The notes beneath the pieces are model-generated. The model was not told the DNA's origin. It searched no databases and saw nothing but the letters and a program-made list of their open reading frames with translations. 64,000 nucleotides of DNA from Pseudoalteromonas sp. 3D05. Its GTDB lineage: Bacteria > Pseudomonadota > Gammaproteobacteria > Enterobacterales > Alteromonadaceae. The translations under genes and the position numbers were made by a program. The DNA lies in NCBI RefSeq assembly GCF_002723455.1, contig NZ_PDUS01000006.1:1-64000 (forward strand), in the 5' to 3' direction. This document shows positions 37,984 through 46,234 of the stretch, one piece after another (the first letter of the stretch is position 1; each line of letters starts with the position of its first letter).

Positions 37984-38826
37984 ATGGAATTGATTATTAT
38001 CAGTGGACGGTCTGGTTCAGGTAAGTCCGTCGCGCTTCGCGTGCTTGAAGATCTTGGCTATTACTGTGTTGATAATATTCCGGTCAATTTGCTCCCTTCC
38101 TTAGTACGAAGTGTGTCAGAAAATTACGATAAGATTGCAGTCAGCATTGATGTACGCAACTTACCTAAAGAACAAGAAGAGTTCAACGACATCCTTGAGT
38201 ATTTGCCAGGCTTTGCAAACCCAACTTTATTTTACCTCGATAGTGATGACCAAACACTCATCAAACGCTTTTCTGAAACGCGTCGTTTACACCCTCTTTC
38301 TATCGATAGTTTGCCGCTAGATTTGGCAATTAAACAAGAAAAAATATTACTCGATGTGCTGATAACTCGCGCTGACTTTATCTTAGATACCACTGAGCTC
38401 AGTGTGCATCAACTGGCAGAATCAATTCGAGAAAAGATCTTAGGCAAAAAAGATAAAACCCTGATCATAACATTTGAATCTTTTGGCTTTAAACACGGCA
38501 TACCTAAACAAGCAGATTATGTTTTTGATGCACGCTTTTTACCCAACCCACATTGGGAACCAGAATTAAAGCCTCTCACAGGTTTAGACCAGCCTGTAAA
38601 AGATTATTTGGCCAGCCACAGCATAGTGCAAAAATTTACGTGGCAAATCCAAACGTTTGTACAAACATGGCTACCGCATTTAGAACGAAACAACCGTAGC
38701 TATTTAACTATTGCTATTGGCTGTACCGGAGGGCAACACCGCTCCGTATATTTAGCTCAAACCATAGGTGAAAGCTTTGCTATGAGCCATAACAATGTAA
38801 AAATTCGCCATCGCGAGCAAGATTGA
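37984..38826 (+). CDS. rapZ: RapZ, RNA-binding adaptor / P-loop protein
   Basis: RapZ binds the GlmZ small RNA and guides RNase E in E. coli to control amino-sugar synthesis. The 280-residue protein has Walker A G8-RSGSGK-S15 and the C-terminal RNA-binding core (FESFGFKHGIPKQADYVFDARFLPNPHW...GCTGGQHRSVY). GAAGGAGAGG precedes the ATG. A GlmZ target here is assumed from the family. Confidence 0.96.
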   Translation: MELIIISGRSGSGKSVALRVLEDLGYYCVDNIPVNLLPSLVRSVSENYDKIAVSIDVRNLPKEQEEFNDILEYLPGFANPTLFYLDSDDQTLIKRFSETRRLHPLSIDSLPLDLAIKQEKILLDVLITRADFILDTTELSVHQLAESIREKILGKKDKTLIITFESFGFKHGIPKQADYVFDARFLPNPHWEPELKPLTGLDQPVKDYLASHSIVQKFTWQIQTFVQTWLPHLERNNRSYLTIAIGCTGGQHRSVYLAQTIGESFAMSHNNVKIRHREQD

Positions 38827-38847
38827 TTTTAAATAGGCCTGTTGTGT

Positions 38848-39120
38848 ATGCGTTCAGAAGGTACTTTTTTAATTAGAAATAAACTAGGTTTGCACGCAAG
38901 GGCCGCGACTGTATTAGCTCAACTCGCTGTTAAATTTGATGCAACCATCACACTTTTCCAAGATGAGAAACAAGCGGCAGGTGACAGCGTGTTAGCTTTG
39001 ATGTTACTAGAAAGCAGTCAAGGAAAAGAAGTAAAAGTTGTGTGTGAAGGGCCTGATGCAGAGCCGGCTCTTAATTCTATTGGAGAACTGATAGAACAAC
39101 GCTTTCACGAGCATGAATAG
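38848..39120 (+). CDS. ptsO: NPr, nitrogen-PTS phosphocarrier
   Basis: NPr carries phosphate from EI-Ntr to PtsN. The 90-residue HPr fold has the phosphorylated H16 in KLGLHARAA and a Ser site in GDSVLALMLLES. ATG at 38848 was chosen; a TTG two codons earlier is possible. It ends the rpoN operon. No terminator-like hairpin is clear in the 110 bases before mgtE. Confidence 0.96.
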   Translation: MRSEGTFLIRNKLGLHARAATVLAQLAVKFDATITLFQDEKQAAGDSVLALMLLESSQGKEVKVVCEGPDAEPALNSIGELIEQRFHEHE

Positions 39121-39230
39121 TGCGTGGTCAGTCACTTAAAAGTAAGTTAAACTAACCATGCATGTAAGCACTGCAATATATTATTAGTTTTTGACCTACC
39201 CTTTGAAAAACACATGATATAAGGACACTA

Positions 39231-40589
39231 ATGCCAGAAGCTTTTGAACAAGATTACCCACTACAACAACTAAAACAGGTGACTCAGTCACTTAATAGTG
39301 GTCAATTTGTTCAAGTTAGGCGCATGCTGGCAAAAACAGCACCGTGTGATACGGCACTTCTTCTTGAATCTTCCCCCCATAAAATAAGAACTCTGCTATG
39401 GCAACTTGTTGATCCGGATGTCAGAGGCGATGTATTAGAAGAACTTTCTGAAGACGTACGCCTAGGGATCATTGCCCAAATGGAGCCTGAGCATATTGCC
39501 GCGGCGACAGAGGACATGAGCCACGATGATTTAGGGGAAGTATTACGTAGCCTACCAGAGACCGTCTATCAAGACGTTGTTGGCGCTATGGATAGCCAAG
39601 ATAGAGAGCGAGCAACACAAGCCCTGTCTTATCAAGAGCGTTCTGCGGGCGCACTAATGAATACCGATACGGTAACCATACGCCCCGATGTCACTATCGA
39701 TGTAGTATTACGTTACTTACGTTTGCGTGGCGAGCTACCTGAAGGAACCGATGACTTATACGTTGTTGATAAACATAATTGCTTTTTAGGTGCAATGTCA
39801 CTTACTACCTTACTGACCAATCCACCTGATAAAATAATTCGTGATTTAATGGACGAAGATTGTGAATCTATTTCTATTGCCATGGATGAAAGTGAAGTTG
39901 CTCAATTATTCGAGCGCCACAATTGGATTTCGGCCCCTGTTGTTGACGATAACGACCACTTATTAGGGCGAATTACAATCGATGATATCGTTGATGTAAT
40001 CCGAGAAGATGCTGAGCATAGTTTATTAAGCCTCGCTGGTCTTGATGATGAAGAAGACACCTTTGCTCCCGTATTAAAAAGCTCCAAAAAGCGTTCAATA
40101 TGGCTTGGAGTAAACTTACTAACAGCATTATTAGCAGCAATTGTGGCAAGCTTTTTTGAAAACACCTTAGCCATATTACCGATTCTAGCTGTACTTAATG
40201 GTATTGTGCCTTCAATGGGTGGAGTTGCAGGTAGTCAAACACTAACACTGGTTATTCGTGGTATTGCTGTAGGGCACATAAATCAGACAAACCAACGATT
40301 CTTGCTATTAAAAGAGCTGGCAATCGGTGCTATCAACGGTATGGTGTGGTCTATTTTAATTGCCGGTGTTGTTGCACTGTGGCAGTGGGACTTCAAGCTT
40401 GGTGGCGTATTAGCATTTGCAATGTTTATGAATTTAGTAGCGGCCGGTATTGCAGGGGCAAGTATTCCATTACTACTGAAAAAAATGAAGATAGATCCTG
40501 CACTTGCAGGGAGTGTTGTATTAACCACAGTTACTGACATCGTGGGCATTTTCGCCTTTTTAGGCACTGCGACTTGGCTGCTAATTTAG
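39231..40589 (+). CDS. mgtE: MgtE magnesium transporter
   Basis: MgtE is a Mg2+-gated magnesium channel. The 452-residue protein has the N-terminal superhelical domain, two CBS domains (about 135-255), the plug helix and five C-terminal membrane segments. The selectivity motif is near PSMGGVAGSQTLTL. No Mg riboswitch of obvious kind is seen in the 110-base upstream gap. Confidence 0.96.
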   Translation: MPEAFEQDYPLQQLKQVTQSLNSGQFVQVRRMLAKTAPCDTALLLESSPHKIRTLLWQLVDPDVRGDVLEELSEDVRLGIIAQMEPEHIAAATEDMSHDDLGEVLRSLPETVYQDVVGAMDSQDRERATQALSYQERSAGALMNTDTVTIRPDVTIDVVLRYLRLRGELPEGTDDLYVVDKHNCFLGAMSLTTLLTNPPDKIIRDLMDEDCESISIAMDESEVAQLFERHNWISAPVVDDNDHLLGRITIDDIVDVIREDAEHSLLSLAGLDDEEDTFAPVLKSSKKRSIWLGVNLLTALLAAIVASFFENTLAILPILAVLNGIVPSMGGVAGSQTLTLVIRGIAVGHINQTNQRFLLLKELAIGAINGMVWSILIAGVVALWQWDFKLGGVLAFAMFMNLVAAGIAGASIPLLLKKMKIDPALAGSVVLTTVTDIVGIFAFLGTATWLLI

Positions 40590-40635
40590 ATACATGGCTT
40601 TTCGAAGTTTAACAGAGTTGATTTTTATGAAGTGT

Positions 40636-40679
40636 TCATAAGTGCATACTTTTAATTAATTATAAGCATGCACTTATGA
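40636..40679. repeat. Perfect 12-bp inverted repeat after mgtE
   Basis: TCATAAGTGCAT (40636-40647) and ATGCACTTATGA (40668-40679) are perfect complements around a 20-nt AT-rich spacer. No T-run follows. It may be the 3' end signal of mgtE. Confidence 0.6.
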
Positions 40680-40788
40680 TTTGTTAGATACCATCCTAGT
40701 TATCTCCATATTAATCCGTGTGAAAACACTGCATCATCCTTTGATATATCCTAAACCTCCTGCCCACTGACTCCTATGTGGATTTTAT

Positions 40789-41108
40789 CAATCCTTGCTC
40801 ACATCCATCGTGAGTAATTTCAATCCTTGCTCACATCCATCGTGAGTAATCTCAATCCTTGCTCACATCCATCGTGAAGAACCTCAATCCTTGCTCACAT
40901 CCATCATGAGTAATTTCAATCCTTGCTCACATCCATCGTGAGTAGTTTCAATCCTTGTTCACATCCATCGTGAGTAGTTTCAATCCTTGCTCACATCCAT
41001 CATGAGTAATCTCAATCCTTGCTCACATCCATCGTGAATAATCTCAATCCTTGCTCACATCCATCGTGAGTAGCTTCAATCCTTGCTCACATCCACCGTG
41101 ATTAATTC
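40789..41108. repeat. Tandem array of ten 32-bp hairpin units
   Basis: Ten head-to-tail units of exactly 32 bases fill 320 bp. The consensus starts CAATCCTTGCTCACATCCAT and continues CGTGAGTAATTT. Each unit contains CTCAC and GTGAG arms around a 7-nt ATCCATC loop, and TT/AA can extend the stem. Units vary at one to a few positions. No unique spacers separate the units, so it is not CRISPR. It sits between the convergent ends of mgtE and the YqaE gene. Confidence 0.95.
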
Positions 41109-41250
41109 GATTCATGCGAACTATCCATCAATTGCTTCCACTGTTTTAACGACCATAGCATTGTAAGGGCTTCAGTGTTATTCGTTCGAGTTATTCCTTG
41201 TGTTTGTTCCATTATTCCTCCTTGATAAAGTAAATTAACTGACGTTATAT

Positions 41251-41409
41251 TTAGCGTCTTGCAATAATATATATCGCATGAATTAAGCCAGGAATATAAC
41301 CTAGTAATGTTAACAAAATATTAATCCAAAAATGCGCACCCAATCCAACTTGAAGAAATACGCCAAGTGGTGGTATCAGCACCGATAAAATAATGCGAAT
41401 TATGTCCAT
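41251..41409 (-). CDS. YqaE/Pmp3-family small membrane protein
   Basis: A 52-residue protein (MDIIRIILSVLIPPLGVFLQ at its start) with two hydrophobic helices. The family motif is PPLGVFL...HFWINILLTLLGYIPGLIHAIYII. This is the Pmp3/UPF0057 family, which is induced by salt, cold or envelope stress in bacteria, plants and yeast. GGAG lies 8 bases before the ATG. It is upstream-adjacent to a BON-domain gene in the same direction, which suggests a shared stress role. Confidence 0.93.
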   Translation of the reverse strand: MDIIRIILSVLIPPLGVFLQVGLGAHFWINILLTLLGYIPGLIHAIYIIARR

Positions 41410-41474
41410 TATTATCACTCCTTGAAAACTGCATTAGAAAGCCCAGCACTGCTGGGCATTCGCTTGCTAAGAAA

Positions 41475-42044
41475 TTATTCAGCGATAATTTTTAGCTCAT
41501 CAACTACGTTATGAACGTCTTCAGCATTTTTTGCAATATTGATTGCAAGTTGCTTTTCAGCTTCAGACTCAACAGTACCTTTTAAGGTTACAACGCCGTT
41601 ATCTGTATCAACGTCAATATCTGTGCCGCCTACTTCTGAGTTAAATAAATAACGCGTAGTAATTACAGTGCTTATCTTGGCATCTGTTAAATCACTTTCT
41701 GTGTCATTCATATCAGACTTCATATCTTTTCTATGCATATCTGGATTTTTTACAACAGATAGTTCGTTGTCGACATCGCTAACACCATCAAGGCTCAGCA
41801 CAAGCTCTTCAGCAAGCTCCTTATCTAGTTCGCTGTCTACTTTACCTGTTAAAATAACTTTGCCGTTTTTCACGTCTGTGTTGATGTCAAAGTTGTTAAG
41901 GTTTGTATTCATTAATAAAACCGTTTCTGCCTTACCATCAATCCAAGCATCTTTACTTTCATTTTCCCAGCTGCTTGCTTGTGCACCCATTGCTGTAGTA
42001 CCAAGAACTAACGCTGCAATCATAGATTTGTTAAATGTTTTCAT
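41475..42044 (-). CDS. Periplasmic BON-domain protein (OsmY-like)
   Basis: The 189-residue protein has a signal peptide (cut near AQA-SSW) and two BON domains (about 30-95 and 120-187). Each carries the central pattern of gly-rich strand VILTG-V-SE or VVTLKGTVESE. BON proteins such as OsmY bind membranes and respond to osmotic or envelope stress. GGAGA lies 8 bases before ATG 42044. Upstream in-frame codons are not needed. Confidence 0.9.
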   Translation of the reverse strand: MKTFNKSMIAALVLGTTAMGAQASSWENESKDAWIDGKAETVLLMNTNLNNFDINTDVKNGKVILTGKVDSELDKELAEELVLSLDGVSDVDNELSVVKNPDMHRKDMKSDMNDTESDLTDAKISTVITTRYLFNSEVGGTDIDVDTDNGVVTLKGTVESEAEKQLAINIAKNAEDVHNVVDELKIIAE

Positions 42045-42367
42045 AATCTTTCTCCTTTTGATTAAAGACAGTTTAGTTAATGCGAACATCAAGCCAACTT
42101 TTTAAGTTATATAAATCAGCAACTTAAATAAAAACGTATTTACCTTGTTTTTATACATGGTAATAAATTACATGCAGCTCGGTAATTTGTTCTGACCTGT
42201 GTAGATTTAACCATTTAGTCGCAATTTTCATTAATCTGTCGTTAATATTACTAAATAGAAAACACATAAAAAAATATAAGAGCATGATTTTATTAACCTT
42301 ATTTTTTGGCCTAAGCTTTGCTTAATATAGTTAATTACCTATTTGAACGTGTAAAAAGGGAACTACC
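42045..42367. other. Divergent promoter region of BON and LiaF-like genes
   Basis: This is 323 bp of AT-rich DNA with no gene. A small CTAAGCTTTGCTTA-type hairpin at about 42311-42324 is the only symmetric feature I note. Confidence 0.3.
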
Positions 42368-43024
42368 ATGCCAGTTAAAGTTGAAGATCGTCCTATTGAG
42401 CAAGTGCGTGAACAAGTTATTGACCAATTAATCTATAACTATAGCCACGGAGTTATCTCTGCAGAAGCCTTTGAGCGTCGTCTAGATCAAGCAATGGAAG
42501 CAACAGATAACGCTGTTTTGATAGAATTAGTAAGCGATCTTGAGTTAACAACAGATACACAGTATCAAAGTGAAAAACGCGCACAGTTTACGCCAAACTA
42601 TAGTAACCAAAGTCAGAATGATAAACTGCACCTGAAGAGCATTATGGGTTCAAATGAACGCAGTGGTCAGTGGGTGGTTCCTAAAGAGATTCACTTAACC
42701 AATTTATTAGGATCTATAGAATTGGATTTCACGGATGCCATATTTCAACATCAACACATTACATTGCATGTTAACTGTCTATTAGGGAGTGACGAAATTT
42801 ACGTACCGGAGCACGTGAATGTAGTATCAAAAATGTTTAGTGTTGTAGGCAGCGTAGAAAACAAATCAGTATCGCTTAATAAACTACATGGCCCAACAAT
42901 TACCATTGAAGGTAAAGTCATTCTTGGCTCAGTAGAAATAAAAGTTAAGCGCACAATTAAAGAAAAATTTGTATCCTTTGCTAATAGCTTAAAAGCAAGC
43001 TGGAATGATATGAATAAATATTAA
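42368..43024 (+). CDS. DUF1707 / LiaF-like protein
   Basis: The 218-residue soluble protein has an N-terminal DUF1707-type segment (LIYNYSHGVISAEAFERRLDQAMEATDNAVLIELVSDL). A C-terminal beta-rich half resembles the LiaF/DUF2154 domain (SIMGSNERSGQWVVP...LLGSIELDF...GSVEIKVK), with repeated 'G-S-x-E' strand turns. LiaF proteins modulate envelope-stress signalling in Firmicutes. In Proteobacteria the role is unknown. No membrane segment is present. AAGGGA precedes the ATG. Confidence 0.75.
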   Translation: MPVKVEDRPIEQVREQVIDQLIYNYSHGVISAEAFERRLDQAMEATDNAVLIELVSDLELTTDTQYQSEKRAQFTPNYSNQSQNDKLHLKSIMGSNERSGQWVVPKEIHLTNLLGSIELDFTDAIFQHQHITLHVNCLLGSDEIYVPEHVNVVSKMFSVVGSVENKSVSLNKLHGPTITIEGKVILGSVEIKVKRTIKEKFVSFANSLKASWNDMNKY

Positions 43025-43056
43025 GTCTCTAAGCACTCAAATAATAAGTAGGTGTT

Positions 43057-43369
43057 AGGGCGTGTTGACCTTTCGTGATTAATTTTGCAGCAGTATGTTT
43101 GGTATTTAGGCAAGGCAGCGCCTATGCAGTGTGGTTGTTCCCCATAAATAGGCGATAACGCAGTATAAATGCCAAACATGCGCTGCCCAAAGGGTTCTTC
43201 CTAGGGGCGATTGACTCTTTATTACCTACATGGATGTAGGTAAGGGGCGCTAGCAGGACGCGGTAGCTTTGCTCGGTTTTTACTTAGCCCGCTAGGTTAC
43301 AAACCTCGCGCCGCGATTAAATCGCCCCTAGATTGAACAAATTTCAATCCACAAAGGTCAACACGCCCT
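43057..43369. mobile_element. MITE-like element, family B
   Basis: This 313-bp element has 17-bp perfect terminal inverted repeats AGGGCGTGTTGACCTTT (43057-43073; inverted 43353-43369). No coding frame is convincing. A first module at 43095-43179 shares the loops of family A. A CCC-AAA-GGG linker lies at 43186-43194. A second hairpin has 12-bp arms CTAGGGGCGATT / AATCGCCCCTAG (43201-43212, 43320-43331). Families A and B share no terminal sequence. Confidence 0.85.
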
Positions 43370-43395
43370 AGTTAAACCTAATACCTACTATTAGC

Positions 43396-43812
43396 TCATT
43401 TATCATTATTTCGTTGCGCTGGTATATCACTAAGGTACTCAACAAACTCCACTTCAAATCCGGCTGGATCAATAAAGTATACGTTTTTACGATATGGGTT
43501 TTCTGCGCCAGGCTTGTCTATGCTATAACCTGCCTGCTCTAAACGCGCAATTACAGCGGCAATATTATTGGTAACGTAAGCAAAATGCGCCAACCCTACT
43601 TGATGACCAGTTAAATCTCGGTTCTTATGTTCACCATTGTCACTCAAAGCTAAATAATGATAATCATCACCAAAGTGTAACCATTGTCGTGGTTTACCAT
43701 GCCAAGTGCCTTGTCCTTTACTCCTAATATACCAATGCGGAAACGCCGCTTGGTAAAAGTGCAGCATTGCCTCAACGTCATCAACAACTAAATTTACATG
43801 CTCTAAATACAT
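43396..43812 (-). CDS. VOC-family (glyoxalase-fold) protein
   Basis: The 138-residue protein is a vicinal-oxygen-chelate fold with its typical two babbb modules (LEHVNLVVDDVEAMLHFYQAAFPHW ... HQVGLAHFAYVTN ... VYFIDPAGFEVEFVEYL). The H near residue 4 and the terminal E are candidate metal ligands. Substrate unknown. It is a single gene. Confidence 0.85.
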   Translation of the reverse strand: MYLEHVNLVVDDVEAMLHFYQAAFPHWYIRSKGQGTWHGKPRQWLHFGDDYHYLALSDNGEHKNRDLTGHQVGLAHFAYVTNNIAAVIARLEQAGYSIDKPGAENPYRKNVYFIDPAGFEVEFVEYLSDIPAQRNNDK

Positions 43813-44143
43813 AATATAGCTCCTTTATTTAAGTAGTTAAAGCCAGCTTAAAACCTAAAGCTAAGTTGAGGTAAAGTGTTTTTTACAATAAATTTTATAA
43901 GTAAAAGATATCAGAATAGAGGCACTAGATTTTAGGGCTCTAGTACCTAGTCACTTCCCTAGCACCTAGGATAAATAACTAAAATATTTTGCACAAAGAG
44001 AAGACAATGAGGGTAAATGAGAAGAAAAAGGCACAGGCTAATTGCACCTTGATCATTGTCACTTACCTAATACCTTTTCCCTTTAACCTCTTAAGCGCAG
44101 CGCCTCTTAACCTCTGTGTGAATTAATCACTTATAAGCTTCAA
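43813..44143. other. Intergenic region with CTAG-rich repeats
   Basis: 331 bp without a gene. Positions 43925-43972 contain four or more CCTAG/CTAG words in direct and inverted order (CTAGTACCTAG, CCTAGCACCTAGG), similar to the palindrome after degS. Confidence 0.5.
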
Positions 44144-45493
44144 TCAGCTTCCCGCTACTTGCATTTCTTCTATCAGTACTGAACCTGTTTGAATACCGCC
44201 ACGGCGTTCTATATCACCACCTAAACCTACAATTGCTTTAAACATATCTTGCAATTTTCCGGCAATGGTAATTTCACTAACAGGGTATTGTATTTCACCA
44301 TTTTCAACCCAAAAACCAGCGGCACCGCGAGAGTAATCACCTGTGACTGTGTTAACACCTTGACCCATTAATTCAGTGACCAATAAGCCTGTGCCCATCG
44401 TTTTGAGTAACTCAGTTAAATCCTGGTGAGTTTTTTCAACTAGCCAGTTATGAATGCCACCAGCATGCCCTGTCGGTGTCATGTTCATCTTGCGAGCTGC
44501 ATAGCTGGCTAATAAATAAGTTTGTAATTCACCACCCTGAATAATTTCACGGTCAATGGTTTTTACACCTTCGCTGTCAAAAGGCGTAGACGCTAAGCCT
44601 TTTAACAGATGTGGGCGCTCTGAGACATTTACACAATCACTAAATACTTGTGTGCCAAGGCTATCCATTAAAAAGCTTGATTTGCGGTATAAAGCACCGC
44701 CACCAATGGCTGACACCAAGTGGCCAAATAAAGAATTAGCAATGTCAGCTCTGAAAATCACAGGCACCTTCATGGTACCTAACTTTTGGCTGTTTAATTT
44801 TGCTAAAGTTTCACTTGCGGCTTCAAGCCCAACAGCGGCGGCATCTTTTAAACCGTTTTGCTCTCGAGAAACCGTATAAGCTGAATCGCGTTGCATTTGC
44901 TCACCATCTTTACCAATAACCATGGTGCTTATGCTGTGGCGCGTTCGTGGGTAGCCTGCTATTAAACCATGGCTATTGCCATAAACCCGCAATCCTTGGT
45001 GAGACGAAAAACTTGCACCGTCTGAATTAACAATGCGCTCATCGGCATTGAGCGCAGCTTGCTCCGCACTATGGCAAAGCTCAATGCCCTGCTCCGGGCT
45101 AACGTCCCACGGGTGATATAAATCAAGATCTAACGGTGCAAACTCTAATAGCGCTTTATCTGCCACACCATTGTGTGGATCATCTGACGTAAACTTTGCA
45201 ATATCTATGGCTTTTTCAACAACAGTCCGTAACGTTTTAGGGTTTAAATCAGCCGTTGAAGCAGATCCTTTATGATTACCCACATACACACTAATTCCTA
45301 AACCGCCATCTTGGTTAAATTCGATCGTTTCAACTTCACCCATGCGCGTACTTACAGATAACCCTGACGTACTAGACATAGCCGCTTCAGCACCGGTAGC
45401 ACCGAGTTTTTTTGCGTGCTCTAACACTTCTGCTACGGCATCTTTTACTTGAGAAATTTGAGTATAAATAGGATCTTGCTGTTGGCTTTTCAT
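44144..45493 (-). CDS. pmbA: PmbA/TldE metalloprotease subunit
   Basis: PmbA (TldE) is the partner of TldD in a complex that degrades unfolded peptides and matures microcins. The 449-residue protein has the family core (GVNTVTGDYSRGAAGFWVENGEIQYPVSEITIAG). The zinc is bound by TldD, and no HEXXH is in this protein, as expected for TldE. It is divergent from darP, as in E. coli. Confidence 0.95.
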   Translation of the reverse strand: MKSQQQDPIYTQISQVKDAVAEVLEHAKKLGATGAEAAMSSTSGLSVSTRMGEVETIEFNQDGGLGISVYVGNHKGSASTADLNPKTLRTVVEKAIDIAKFTSDDPHNGVADKALLEFAPLDLDLYHPWDVSPEQGIELCHSAEQAALNADERIVNSDGASFSSHQGLRVYGNSHGLIAGYPRTRHSISTMVIGKDGEQMQRDSAYTVSREQNGLKDAAAVGLEAASETLAKLNSQKLGTMKVPVIFRADIANSLFGHLVSAIGGGALYRKSSFLMDSLGTQVFSDCVNVSERPHLLKGLASTPFDSEGVKTIDREIIQGGELQTYLLASYAARKMNMTPTGHAGGIHNWLVEKTHQDLTELLKTMGTGLLVTELMGQGVNTVTGDYSRGAAGFWVENGEIQYPVSEITIAGKLQDMFKAIVGLGGDIERRGGIQTGSVLIEEMQVAGS

Positions 45494-45627
45494 GTTATTG
45501 GTCCTGAGCGTGTATCACTTACAATATAGTTAAATGCTAACACACCCAGTGCATTGCATCAGCTAATATTAATCATTAAAAGAATCGCGTATAATGAAGT
45601 CAGTTAACGACATTATATGAGCACCTC

Positions 45628-46152
45628 ATGGCGAAGAAAAAAGGCAACCCTGCTGAAATTGAAGAAGAAATTATTTACGTATCCAAAAGTGAGCTTAAGC
45701 GAGATGCGCAAGAGTTTCATCAACTAGGCTCTGATATTGCCAAAATGGGGAAAAAACAGCGCGAGCGCTTGCCTCTTAATGACGATTTAAAAGCGGCCAT
45801 GGTGGTGGCAGACAAAATTAGTAACAAGAGTGATGCATATCGCCGCCACTTAAATTACATCGCAAAAACGTTACGTACAGTTGAAAACATCGATGAAATA
45901 AAAGCAATTATCGACATTATGCTGAACAAAAATAACCAAGCGGAAGTCATGATCAAAAAAATCGAGCAATTGCGCAGCGATTTGATCGAGCAAGGTGATG
46001 ATTTAATCAATCAAACGATTGAAGAATACCCATCACTTGAACGCCAAAAAATGCGCCAGCTAGTGCGCAATGCAGCGAAAGAAGTCAAAGCTGAAAAACC
46101 AGCACGTGGCTATAGAGAGCTATTTCAATACCTAAAAGATAGCATGATGTAA
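45628..46152 (+). CDS. darP: DarP (YjgA), 50S assembly factor
   Basis: The 174-residue protein is the DUF615 family (EIIYVSKSELKRDAQEFHQLG...RERLPL...). DarP (YjgA) binds late 50S assembly intermediates. The charged helical sequence has no membrane segment. The gene is divergent from pmbA with 134 bases between. Confidence 0.94.
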   Translation: MAKKKGNPAEIEEEIIYVSKSELKRDAQEFHQLGSDIAKMGKKQRERLPLNDDLKAAMVVADKISNKSDAYRRHLNYIAKTLRTVENIDEIKAIIDIMLNKNNQAEVMIKKIEQLRSDLIEQGDDLINQTIEEYPSLERQKMRQLVRNAAKEVKAEKPARGYRELFQYLKDSMM

Positions 46153-46192
46153 TAAATCAGCGCCAAGTGCGTTCATATTACTTATCATTGCG

Positions 46193-46223
46193 AGTAGGCT
46201 TAAACTTACTGTATAAGCCTACT
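46193..46223. terminator. 10-bp hairpin between darP and MCP genes
   Basis: AGTAGGCTTA / TAAGCCTACT arms (46193-46202, 46214-46223) with an 11-nt loop, midway between convergent genes. No T-run, so it may stop transcription only partly. Confidence 0.5.
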
Positions 46224-46234
46224 TCAATTATCTA

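Noticed and set aside
40789-41108. Possible CRISPR array
   Set aside because: Units are directly tandem with no unique spacers, and no cas genes lie nearby.
41668-42105. Plus-strand frame opposite the BON gene
   Set aside because: Ser/Leu-rich antisense shadow of the real minus-strand gene.
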